Below are positions 20,832-31,861 of a stretch of 64,000 bases of DNA, piece after piece. A program made the position numbers and the translations under genes. The stretch comes from Paraphoma chrysanthemicola. Taxonomy: Eukaryota; Ascomycota; Dothideomycetes; Pleosporales; Phaeosphaeriaceae. The stretch spans positions 2,294,001-2,358,000 of the forward strand of contig JAGMWG010000003.1 in the NCBI GenBank assembly GCA_020744225.1. Reading direction: 5' to 3'. The notes under the pieces were generated by a model. The model was not told the DNA's origin. It ran no database searches and saw only the letters and a program-made list of their open reading frames with translations. Every line of letters starts with the position of its first letter. Positions within the stretch are counted from its first letter, which is position 1.

Positions 20832-22955
20832 ATGCCTAGGAGTGTGCGCATAGGTTGTTACAGGTAAGTCGATGGTTCCAGCTTCCAAGACTGGTGAATT
20901 GACATTCCGCTCTTCAAGCGCTTTCTGGGGCGACTCAGTCAGTGCCGCAAGGCAACTAGTTGAAGCGGAAGATGCACAGCTCGATTACCTAGTCGCAGAC
21001 TATCTAGCTGGTGAGTATAGACTCAATTACAATGCTTCGTGGCATATACAGTATGCTAATCAGATCGCGCCTCAGAAGTCACGATGGGATTACTTGCACG
21101 GAACTATAAGTTTCCCGTGCGTGGTAAACCAGGGGTCGGCTACATAACCGAGTTCTTATCGCTGGTTCTAGCCCCTCTTCTTGATGCTATCTTGAAGAAA
21201 AAAGTAAAAGTGATTGCGAATGCTGGAGGTCTAGATCCGGTCGGCCTCAAGGAGCTGATCGAAGCCCACGCCAGGAAAGTCGGTCTTGCGGATCAGGTCA
21301 AGGTGGCCGCCGTGTTTGGAGATGATCTGCTTGACCAACAGGACAATCTCCTTCAGTCAAAAATAGCTCGGGGGTTCGATCCTTTGAATGGAGCAGGCCA
21401 AGAGGAGGAATTGTTACGGAGCCCCACCGGATTGTTGAGTCTAAACGCGTATACCGGAGCTGCTCCAATTGCGGAAGCCTTGAAAAAAGGCGCAAATATT
21501 ATCGTCACGGGTCGATGTGTCGATAGTGCTGCAGTTGTCGGACCACTTGCTTTTGAGTTCGGATGGGATCTTTCTTCCTTGAAAGATTCTGACATTCTTG
21601 ACCGCGTGGCTAGTGCCTCGCTGGTAGGACATATTCTGGAATGTGGCGCTCAAGCGACAGGAGGAAATTTCACGGATTGGAAGCTATCTGCTTTCAGCCG
21701 CCATGGTGGTTGGGCCAACATGGGCTATCCCATCGCAAAAGTGCACGAGGATGGAAGCGCCATCATATCGAAGCCCGAAAAAACTGGTGGACTCGTCACG
21801 CGAGACAGTGTTGCCGAACAGATCATGTATGAGGTGTTGGATCCAGCGAATTATATTCTCCCAGATGTTGTTATAGACTTGACGAAAGTCAGTCTAACGC
21901 AAGTGGCTCCTGACCAGGTCATGGTTCAAGGTGTCAAAGGCAAGCCACCCACACCATGGCTTAAGTGCACCGCGATAGCACATCAGGGTTTCCGCATAAA
22001 CGCCGACCTACTCGTCTGGGGAAACGAAGCGGAAAGTAAGGCTTTTGCACTTGGAAGCGCTATCATCAAGAGAACCAACAATGTCATTCTTTCAACCTAC
22101 CACGGAAAGGTGCCGCCAATACAAAAATCAGACACAAATATCCTCATAGTTGGCTCAGATCATAGCGTCTCGCAATCTTCACCATCGATCTCGTCAACTA
22201 CACGAGAAGTTGTGTTGCGTGTTTGGGCCAAGCATGCTGATAAAGCCGCCTTGAACATACTCGGCCAGGAGGTCTCTTCGTTGGTGACCAGCAGCGCGCC
22301 GGGGATAACAGTGTTTGCGACGGGTCGTCCGAAAAGTGGTCCTAACCTCGTCGCGGCAAGTATACTTGTCGATCGCAAACATGTACTGCCGAAACTGCTG
22401 GTTGGCGGATGTGAAAACGTCATCGAAGTGCCGTTCCCGCTGGAAGGTTGCCAATCAGTTAATCCGTCGGCTACAGCAATCACCCTCATTCCAAAGCTAG
22501 CTGGCCCAATGGTCAGGTCAGTCCCAAAGACGAATCTTTCCGAACACAATAGAACCAAATTGATCGATGTTGCAATTGGTCGATCTGGAGACAAAGGCGA
22601 CAATGCGAATGTGGCCATTATAGCTCGACACCCGGACTACTACCGCTTCCTCCTGGAACAAGTCACCCCAGAGGCAATATATCGCACACTGGGTCACTTA
22701 TTGACAGAGAACAGCTCCATTACGCGATACGAAGTCCCCGGACTGAGCGCTGTGAACTTCACTATCACGAAGTGTTTGGGTGGCGGAGGACTGTCCAGCA
22801 TGAGTCTTGATAGGTATGATAATCTATAGACTTGCAAATGCATGGAGAGGCTGCTGACAGTATGCTATAGGCAAGGGAAAGGATTCGCACAGATCTGTCT
22901 GGCCGCAATTTGGCTGGACGTTCCGCTCGAGATCATTGTGAATGCGAAACTGTGA
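20832..22955 (+). CDS. AtuA-like protein (DUF1446, acyclic terpene utilisation family), PTS1 AKL
   Basis: Four exons (20832-20863, 20919-21010, 21076-22813, 22871-22955) encode 648 residues; the introns are 55, 65 and 57 bp. Exon 1 plus exon 2 reconstitute the family's start (RIGCYSAFWGDS, residues 6-17), and exon 3 resumes with EVTMGLLARNYKF. The DUF1446 body is followed by the C-terminal ferredoxin-like AtuA domain, with RSGDKGD at 544-550 and GGGLSSMSLD near 608-617. The last intron changes the C-terminus from an early stop to QGKGFAQICLAAIW...VNAKL, which restores the family ending and adds a PTS1 (AKL). AtuA is required for citronellol/geraniol catabolism in Pseudomonas, but its reaction is unknown. 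Peroxisomal location and a role in isoprenoid breakdown are inferred here. Confidence 0.9.
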
Positions 22956-23656
22956 AGTTCATAATGAGAGTGCCCAAATTGGATGGCATTTGATGATGAG
23001 TCTTCGACCTCGAAATCTGAATAATTGTTATGACCCTGACCTCATGTATCCATATTACTTTCAAATATTGTTGTGGCCAAACTGTTGTGTCTCCGCGGTT
23101 TTCTACACCTTAGAATTTATGCTCAATGCACAGTGAAGTGAAGTTCCAAGCATTGCGATGTCACAATAGCTCTGTGCCGTCGGCATTCATCTCTCGCGTG
23201 CATGTTGACTACTTTCACGTGTTAGTTAGATCAACTCATCAGTTCTACTAGGAGTTTTGCGCAAGCACAAGCCGAACCAGAAAACCAGCGCAATTGATGG
23301 CTGCCCAAAAAATGCAAATGCATTCCGTCGAGAGCATCCAAATGCATGAAGAATCGTCACATGTAACACACTAGAGCTTAGAGTTTAGTGTAGCTTGTAG
23401 CCTCGTTACGCGGCCTCCAAGTGGGGGAGGACAACTAGGGTCGGCTGCCTCCGCCTCTAGTCAAGCGAGCTCGAGTCAGACTCATATGAGAGTGAGCGAC
23501 CGACACCCGGCACCAGCACGCGCCTGCACGGCTTGCAGGCCGCCTATGAACGACAATTTCATGGTTCAAGATTAGTAAAAACGTTCAAAACCAGGACTTT
23601 GATTGTTACTTTCGTTGAAATCTGTATGCGCATAGTTATACTTTTGCTGCTCGACC
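22956..23656. promoter_or_regulatory. Intergenic / carboxyltransferase promoter
   Basis: This 701 bp stretch holds the AtuA 3' UTR and the carboxyltransferase promoter. GTGGGGGAGG at 23421-23430 and CGAGTCAGACTCA at 23472-23484 repeat the word pair seen at 17071-17109 in the hydrolase/crotonase promoter. Confidence 0.5.
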
Positions 23657-25730
23657 ATGTCAACCACATCGTTTCCTCAACAAACTTCCCAAGTGAACTT
23701 GAAGCTTGCTGCATTCAAGAGCAATGAGCTAGCATGGAAGGACGTAATTTCGCGGTTCAAGGAAGCGCTGGCAACCACGAGCGATCAGGGAACTCCAAAG
23801 TCCATGTCCAGACACCAACAGCGCGGTCAAGTACTCGGTAAGGCATACCACCAAAGCTCAAAACATCTGATGTGTCACAATACAGAAAAACCTTTACTGA
23901 TGTCTTTCCAGCACGCGATCGAATTTCATTATTGCTCGACCCAGATTCGCCCTTTTTGGAATTATGCCCATTTGCAGGATATGGCCTGCCCGATTCGGTT
24001 CCGTCGGCGAATATGATCGCTGGTATAGGCACTGTGAGGTAGAAGCAAAAACTCCAATCAAACTTGTCTACTAATCCTGACCTCTCCATCTAGCGGAAAG
24101 ATATGTCTGATCCTATCGCATGTGCCAACGCAAAGTGGCGGTGCATGGAGCGAGCTTACTGGCAAGTCATGTCATACCCGAATCTCCTTGACCGTTACGA
24201 CGCACCAAAAAAATCCTTACTAACCTCTATTAAGTCAAGAAACAAAACCGCGTTACCGAGATCGCAACTGAGAATCATCTTCCAATTATCGCCCTAGTCC
24301 AATCCGTAAGTAAATGTCCCCAGACCCGTCCCTGTCAAAACTTCATTAGTGACAACAGCTCACCTTTCAGGCTGGCGTCTTCCTCCCCCAGCAATTTAAT
24401 GTCTTCCACACTGGCGGGCAAATTTTCCGCGATCTCGCACGACGCAGTCAACAGGGCCAACAATCCTGCGCCATTGTCTTTGGCTCCTCGACTGCGGGTG
24501 GCGCTTACCATCCTGCACTGTCTGATTATACGATCTTCGTGGAGAATCAAGCACAAGTGTTCTTGGCTGGCCCGCCGCTCGTGAAGATGGCTACAAGTGA
24601 GGTGGTCGGGCCCGAAGAATTGGGTGGCGCCAGGATTCATGCAAACGTAACAGGACTTGCGGATCAGATTGCGATAGACGAGTAAGTAGAATCTGCCTAG
24701 TTAGACTTCTTTGTGGAATTGACTAAGAACGATATGTGGACAGATTTGATGCCGTACGAAAAGCACGCGAGTGGGTTTCCCAACTGTCGCAACGGCCACC
24801 ACTCCATTTTGTAAGCGAGCCACTGGCACCAAGGTATCCTGCGGAAGATTTGCTCGCTTTGGTCAATCCAGATATAAGAAAGACTTTCGACATGACGGAG
24901 GTTCTTTTAAGAATCGTAGACGACTCTCGATTGTCGTTGTTCAAACCAAGCTATGGCAAGAACTTGGTAACCACATGGGCCACGATCCAAGGTGAGCTTT
25001 CTTGTTGTCCTTGGGAGAATATCGCGTCACAGGCGCTGAGGTAACATTTTCTCTAGGTCATCAAGTCGGCATCATGGCGAATCAAGTTCCGGTGATCAAT
25101 CCAGATGAGGCGTCTAAGGGCACACAATTCATTCGCCTCTGCAATCAACAGTGAGCTCCCTTCATCCTGGTTCATAACAAGACACCATGAAGCCTGACTC
25201 ATCTACGTGCCAGAGACACACCCATAATCTTCCTTCACAACGTCACGGGGTTTATGGTCGGCTCTAAAGCCGAACACGCCGGCATCATTAAGCGCGGTGC
25301 CCAACTCGTCTCCGCAGTCAGCTGCTCGACCGTTCCTCAAATCTCCATCATCTTAGGTGCTTCCTACGGCGCGGGTAATTACGCTATGTGCGGCAGATCG
25401 TACAAACCACGCTTCTTGTTCTCATGGCCGATCAGCCGCTGCAGCGTCATGGGTCCGGACCAGTTAGCTGGCGTGATGGCAAGTGTCCAAGCAAATAGCG
25501 CCAAGGCAAAAGGTGTCAAGCTAGATGCAGAGCAAGTCAAGGCTAGCACCCAGGGTTTCCGCGATGGGGTTCAGAGGGATAGTGAGAGTTACCGGACAAG
25601 TGCGGCGATATTGGATGATGGGATCATCGACCCACGGGATACGAGAGATGTGTTAGGCATGTGTCTTGATGTTGTTCGGTTGCCGGGAATGAATGGTGCG
25701 GCCGCACACCAGGTCCTGGCCAGAATGTAA
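23657..25730 (+). CDS. Biotin-dependent carboxylase carboxyltransferase subunit (AtuC / MCC-beta type)
   Basis: Eight exons (23657-23837, 23912-24038, 24094-24161, 24235-24305, 24371-24681, 24744-24991, 25057-25150, 25214-25730) encode 538 residues in one continuous frame. Intron 3 (24162-24234) has a GC donor. The two carboxyltransferase half-domains are complete: SGGAWSEL, SSTAGGAYHPALSDY and VGPEELGG in the first; GASYGAGNYAMCGR and SVMGPDQLAGVM in the second. This is the beta subunit that moves carboxylate from carboxybiotin to a branched enoyl-CoA, as in 3-methylcrotonyl- or geranyl-CoA carboxylase. No Arg-rich mitochondrial presequence is seen. The C-terminus is LARM, which fits a PTS1 variant, although related beta subunits often end in -RM. 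No biotin/BC subunit gene is in the window. Confidence 0.9.
24162..24234 (+). other. GC-AG intron in the carboxyltransferase gene
   Basis: The exon ends ...CTTACTG and the intron begins GCAAGT. It ends TATTAAG after a perfect TACTAAC branch point 10 bases upstream. Splicing here restores SELTVKKQNRVTEIA, the expected family sequence; no GT donor nearby does so. Confidence 0.82.
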
Positions 25731-26153
25731 ATCGGGCATCATGTAATAGATATATCCTGCTCCAGAGTAACACGTCTCTCAACTATGCTGCTCAGCATTT
25801 ATCTGATCACTGGCGGGTAGATGATTTGAAATTTAGTAATCCTCGTGCAAGTCCTCGAATTTGTTATTGCCTCGTCCTTCAGACTTTATACAGAGCACAA
25901 ACGCTCTCGTAACAGTGAAATGACGGGTACGTCCGATCACTAAGACTCAGATCCGGAAATGTATTGCCAGGGTGAGAGGCTGTAGACAGCCCGGGATTGA
26001 TTTTCAGCTTAGTTCAGGTCAGAGTTGGAGATTTGATTGCTCAAAAAGGAAGGGATGGGTGACGAGATATGATTTATAATCCGAGTCCCAGAGTGGCAGT
26101 AATGACCTGTCTTTTGCGCGACTGTACCAAAGCTACTCGTCCTTCCCGATCGA
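25731..26153. other. Convergent intergenic
   Basis: This 423 bp stretch lies between convergent genes and is likely 3' UTRs. Nothing else is recognised. Confidence 0.5.
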
Positions 26154-28670
26154 TTATTGCTTCGAGTTATGGGGTAGTAAAGTCGCACTGATCCGGAGAC
26201 CTTCCGCAAGATGATTAAGCACTAGAGTATGCCAGTCAGCGTGACAACACAATCAAATCTGCCGTACAATCTCACACTTACCTCGCCAAGCCACAACCCT
26301 CTCCATCGTCCGCGCCGCAGCATGTAAAAGATGCTCCGCAAGACCCAAGACATCATCAATATCTGTATACAACATAATATCCTCGTCCACCGTCATGCTC
26401 GCCAGATTCAACAATTCTATTACAGTCCTGATAACACCGATATCCTCCAGTTCCAAGAAATCCTCAACATGAACACGCCGGGCAGCGCCGAGGTGGTGTA
26501 GACTGTCCATATGTGTTTGCAGAGTGATCCGCGCAATGGCAATGTACGTCAACCAGCACGACACGATTTGCGCGCAGTAAAATACAGTCAGTGCGGATAT
26601 CACGGGCACATCGACGGCTTCCATGCCGTTGGACCACCATGGAGACAGCTCAAATGATGATTTGAGCGAGCGTGCTGCGAAGCCGGCGATCTCGCGGCAC
26701 CCTTCGTACGAGAGCTGTGTTGTTATGTCGGAAATCTGTGTGTCTGGTTCTCCCACCGCTTGCCCGGCACTTGCGACTGTTTTCGCGATCCCGCGTCCAA
26801 AGATGCTCTGGAAGAACTCGTTCGTGCGCCTGTAATCGCGCGTATGGAGCGCGTCTTTGGCTGGCGAGATGTTCACCTGCAGGGAAATCATCGTGTGGTC
26901 GAACACAGGGAGGCAGCGGAGGAGTATTTTTTTACCCCGGGGCGAGCATGGTGTGCTATCCATGAGGCTGGACCAAATGCTGTGCCAGGATTGTAATGCG
27001 ACTTGGTAGTCCGGCTTGTCAAGAAGTTGCGTAAAACATGTGGGGTTTGTTTCAGGGTGGCCGTTGCTCCATGCCCAGACGCCTTTATGCAGGGCGAGGA
27101 GAAGGACGAGACATCCGAATTCGCTGATTTCACGGAAGGACATTGCGTTGATGCTGCCTCTGCGCGAATTAAAGAGATCCGCATATGCGGTTCGGAAGGT
27201 CGGTTCTTTTCTAGTGGAGATGCAGAGAGATTCCCATTCTGTAGCATTTTCTGCTTCCCAGAGTGGCTCCTTGCAAGGCAGTTCGATATCGTGCTGCGAG
27301 TTACCGAGAAATGGCTGGAATGGATTCACCAAGATCAAGCCCGCGCTACACACAAAATAGGCGCCAAAGTATGTTCTCTTCTCCTCTTCACGTAGAGCCC
27401 AGAGGTGCCAGTTTGATTGCATTCGGAGTAAAGCCGAATTTGGGTTGTGCCGCTCGATAGAGGGACAGAGTATCTCTGTCTTGCTGCTCAGACTCGCAGA
27501 CTTGACCAGTGCTGCAAGACTGCAAATGTGTTGTGTTGCAATTTGCTCAAATATCTGGCTCCCAGAAGATAGACAGTACTGTATATATAGCATCAACGAT
27601 TGGATGACGATGACATCAGGTAGTGCGACGCTGGCTTCGGTAGTGTAGTCTCTAAGTAACCTCCGGATTTCAAGACCAGCTTCTTCAAAGAGTCGTTGCG
27701 AAAGGCTCGGTGACAGGCTGTAGCCTGCTCCCAGTGCGAGGAGCGGGTACAATAGACATCGCGGCATTCTTCGTCCCGATGGGTCGATTGGGGCATTGAT
27801 CTTGTTGTGTCCGACGCAGCTATCTACTTGGAATGGGGTAGAGGAGAATAATCGATATGTAGCGAGGTGAACGATAGGGATGTTTGGGTACGAGTAATTC
27901 TTGTATGCCGTAGTAATGCGTTTGATGTCGATGTGATTTAGAACTTCGTCGATACTGCTCTTCTGCCTAGGGAACGGGCCAGGAATTGTTGCCGTCATGA
28001 TAGAGTTGCGCCGCGCTGATACTGAAGGAAACTTTGGGGTTGGCATAAATTGCGACGTGTTAGACACTCGCCGAGGCCGCATGTGCCGAACTTGGTCGAT
28101 CCCATTCCGCTGCGAGTCATCATGAATCTCCACGGCCAGGGATGGCATTTGATGCGCGCTCTCGTAGTGAACCCAAGGACGTGGATTGTTCATTTGGTCG
28201 TTGCACACACTAGATACGATGTGCGGGTCCATGGCGGGCATGTCCATGTCATTCAGCTCCAGAACTTGCTTCCAAGTCGGCGGAATCAGCTCCTTTGTGT
28301 AATGCCATAATAGTGGAAAAGCCTCTGCTACAGCTGGGGTTATGAGGGTAGAAGATGTGTCTTTCAGCCGTGCTGCTGGACATAGCTGTGTGTATTCATG
28401 TGGATCCACTGCTGAGGGAGTAGAGGAAAGAATTACTGGACTATGTTGCCTCATTCCAGGGGAGGATTTGCTCACAGCGACACCATGTTCGTCTAGTTGC
28501 CGGTCGGGGTGGAAGGCACGACAATGTCTTCGTAGGCCATCTAGTCTTGAATATCGTCGTGGACAAAAAGGGCATCGAACTGCTTTCGGATTGGTGTGAG
28601 ATTCTTGATGTCTTCGCAAGTGATCTGGCCTCGCAAACGTTTTATCGCAATAGTCGCAATCATGTATCAT
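26154..28670 (-). CDS. C2H2 zinc-finger transcription factor with fungal_trans domain
   Basis: The long exon 28670-26282 encodes almost all of the protein. Two N-terminal C2H2 fingers are complete: C5/C8/H21/H25 and C33/C36/H49/H54. They are followed by a disordered linker and a large fungal-specific transcription factor region (PF04082-like, residues ~250-700). Unspliced, the frame stops at 26253 (805 residues). A consensus GTAAGT donor, a GCTGAC branch point and a CTCTAG acceptor define a 60 bp intron (26222-26281). That intron adds a 68 bp exon and gives 818 residues ending HNSKQ; this model is preferred. The gene sits between the carboxyltransferase and BVMO genes, so pathway-specific regulation is likely by position (inference). 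GTGGGG words in cluster promoters are plausible targets for a C2H2 pair. Confidence 0.85.
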
Positions 28671-29231
28671 TTTGTCGGAAATACTGTTATGGGTTGTCGA
28701 AAATCATCAATAAGTGACATGTGCAAAGTTGTCGTCTCACAAAAGGCTAGGCTTGGTAATTATGTGGAGCAGCCGAGGGATAGAAATGCGGAGCCCCGGA
28801 TGCACAAATGCGCGGGGAAAGGAACACCCCGGCACATGCATTGCCACTAGCAAAAACGCATCATATGTATATTTAGCGAGCCAAGCGGCAACAATGCCTG
28901 ACAACTGGCGTTTGTCACAGAGGCGAGTCAAATTTGGCAAATATTGTTTCGTCAAGTTTTGCTGGGTGGCTGCTTCTTGGAAAAATCGATCGGACGCCAA
29001 TGGCTATCGCTACAAGGGTCTGTATTTGCACGATGAGTAAGCTACGGGTCGCCGGAGTTAAAGAGGCAATCGAAATCGGTGGTCCTGAAACAAGGTCTGT
29101 CACACCATGACTTGGTTAGCTTGCACATTTCGATAGCGATCTTGGTTATAGTTTCGTGTCACGGGTTTAAAGCGGTCCAAAGACCTCCTAATCAGACATT
29201 GCGTGGTGATTGAGCTGCATTTTCTCAAACC
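28671..29231. other. Intergenic, zinc-finger gene 5' side / BVMO 3' side
   Basis: This 561 bp stretch contains the regulator's promoter. No gene or clear repeat is seen. Confidence 0.5.
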
Positions 29232-31337
29232 TCATTCGATCTCCCATGGCGTATTCGCAACTCGAAGATACGGCACCAGCTTTTCCATCCTCTCGTCGAT
29301 TGGCATGTAATCGGCTGCAACTCTACCATTTCCGATATAAGAGAAGCGATTTCCATGTGCGTAGTCATACTTATAGTCCTCGTAGCGAATGGTGGACTGT
29401 GTTTTCATGTAAGAAGGAGTCTAAAATGCTGTGTGAGCGTTGCGATATGACGTGACAATCTCAACTTACGGTACCACACCACAAATAGGGTTTGCTGTCG
29501 GGCCCATTTCGTTTGTACCAACTCTGACAATTCTCATTCCAAACGGAGCCTACATGCCTGGTAGAAGCGTTAGAAATCTTAAACTCGACAGGGGCAGCTG
29601 TCACATACCACTCGTCTGCATGCTGAGAAAATTCTTGGGTGGCCTCCCAAGACGGCTCACAAGACTTGATGTCCTGCGTCTGCATTTTGATCATCATGGA
29701 TATGAAATAGTCGATATTGACTTCGAGCTAATAGTCTTTAGTTCATAGCTGTGTTGTGTCGATGTGTGGTGACTTACAGCGGTCAACACAGTGCCGTTTC
29801 CCCATGGCCCTCTGGGCCCCAGCGGAGTGAAGTAATTGGGATAGCCTGGGGCTGCGATTCCCAGGTAACAACTTTTGAGATGTAAGTATGGTTTATAGTG
29901 CTAGTTTCTGATGTCTTACTCTGCTTTCTCGCTCCACGCTTCCTGCATTGCAACTCCGGTCTTGCCGACCAAGCGAAAGAATGGAACAAAGCCAATCTGA
30001 AATCCTGTAGCGCAGATGATAGCATCAAATTCATGCTCTTGCCCATCTGTTGTGAGTATTCCCTTCTCTGTAAATTTGTTGATTGACGAGTAGACCGGAG
30101 TCACGTTGTCGCTGACTAGAGCTTCTAAGAAACCAGCGCCTGGCAACGTTAGTAGGTTGGATAACTCAAACGACGGTATGCATACCCGGTGTTGGTCTGC
30201 GACATCCCACTGCAAATTTCGGAATGATGGCCTCCTTGAGTCGATCGTTATTTCCAAGCTTGGTCGCCATCTGCGCCTCCACCTTTTGTCGGACAGCTTT
30301 TTGTTTCTCTGAATCTGATCTAAAAGCTTCCATGCTGCTACACATGACGACCTCTAATGCGCGCCGCAGCGTCAGAAGAGCCGCAGGGTCCTCCTTGAAC
30401 ATCAAAATCTCCTCAGGTGTGAAGTCAAAAGGTTGCTGTCCGCGTAGAAGTATATCCTTGAGAATGGCTTTGTCCTCAGGGATCGGGCTGGGGGCACCGT
30501 CAGGCAAGCCACCGAGCTGAGGCGTGATCCATACTGGCGATCTAATGAAGACCCTCACAGAGGATGCAACTGAGAATCTCAGCAGATGTACAATGTACTG
30601 CCATAAAGGGGTACTCACTCTTTTGGACTTTGGGCAAAATCTGAATTCCTGAGCTGCCAACCCCAATCACTGCCACTTTCTTGGCTGTACCGTCAAACTT
30701 AGGGTCCCAAGCTGCAGAATGCAGCATTTCGCCCTTAAAGGATTCTCTGTTCGGAATGTCTGGCCATTTCCAGTTGTTCAATACGCCGGAACAATTGATC
30801 AAGGCATTACACCAGTCGTTATGAATTGTTCCACTTGCATCCTGAATCTCGACATGATAGATGCCTTTCTCGCAGTCCCAGACTGCACTCGTCACAGTCA
30901 TGCCGAATCGAATGTACTTTTGCAGATTGTTCTCGTCGGTGAACTCCTTGAAGTATTGCTGAATCTCGCTGCTGCCAGCGTAGTAGGATGTGTACTTCGG
31001 GTTGGGCCTGAATGAGTAGGTATAGATGTGCGATGGCACATCACAAGCGCATCCTGGGTAGATATCTAGAGAATGAGCAACGCACATCGGTCCGGTTAGT
31101 GTTGGAGAACCCACTTTCGAGCCATGTCCCACCAACATCAGAGTTCTTTTCATAGATGACCAGATCAGTAAGGGACATGCGTTTCTCCACTTGATGGGCA
31201 AGATATAGCCCAGATGCGCCTGCCCCTACACCTATTATCCTCCATTGGCGTCGTTGAGAGTGTGGGCGATCCTGCACTCGGTAGGGCCCAGCGCTTGTAC
31301 GCCTGCTTTCATTGCTCTCCTGGATCCTACTGGGCAT
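29232..31337 (-). CDS. Flavin-binding (Baeyer-Villiger type) monooxygenase
   Basis: Seven exons on the minus strand (31337-31115, 31065-30619, 30569-30186, 30139-29920, 29871-29778, 29727-29470, 29396-29232) encode 596 residues; the introns are 46-73 bp. The FAD-binding GVGAGASG is at 36-43. The BVMO fingerprint FKGEMLHSAAWD is at 184-195 and fits FxGxxxHxxxW(P/D). The NADPH-binding GVGSSG is at 209-214. The C-terminus (WYKRNG...; YEDYKYDY) is like other fungal class B flavoprotein monooxygenases. It would insert oxygen next to a ketone to give an ester or lactone, or oxidise a heteroatom. Placed beside a P450, an SDR and an esterase, ring opening of an oxidised terpenoid is a reasonable inference. 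It has no targeting signal (ends EIE). Confidence 0.9.
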
Positions 31338-31861
31338 AGTTGATTGAACAAGTCACCGACGCTTGTATCGATAGAAGATTAAATCTACCTTGCTCAACGC
31401 GCCAGATCCATCTTATATCAGTTGCACGCACGATAGGCTGTGTCTACGGGCGTGGTGTCACGGGACTCTACAGCTGTGGGCTTGAAGCGGAAGTTGTGGA
31501 CAGTCGTGTGCTCCTCGGAACCTGGTTGAGAGGGCTGATTTCTGGTGATTCAGTGAGGTTGAATCGTGGTGCCAAGTAGCACGGAAGCCGCGGCTTATGC
31601 TGTTCCAGTACTAGCCGCCCCCAAATCTCGGGAGGGTGATCAGCGGTCACATCCCGCCAAGCCATTGGCACACTAAGTCTTGTCTGATGAAACATGGTCC
31701 ATGCGTCTCGACAGAGTCCGTCCCTCTTGCGATGCAAGAGAGGCGAACTCCTTGAGCATCCGGCCGAAGGGTACTTTGGTCACGGCCGACGCAACGATTG
31801 ACTTCCTGTAAGATACCCGTCAGATTCCGGATCTGCGATTGCGGAAGACACAGCCTGCCAA
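31338..31861. promoter_or_regulatory. Divergent promoter, BVMO / bZIP 2
   Basis: This 524 bp intergenic region is shared by two divergent genes. I did not find the GAGTCAGACTC word here. No other motif is convincing by eye. Confidence 0.4.

Noticed and set aside
17144..22510. Identical 17-base word AAGCTAGCTGGCCCAAT at 17144-17160 and 22494-22510
   Set aside because: One copy is inside the AtuA-like coding sequence and the other intergenic. No extension of homology exists on either side, so chance is the simplest reading.
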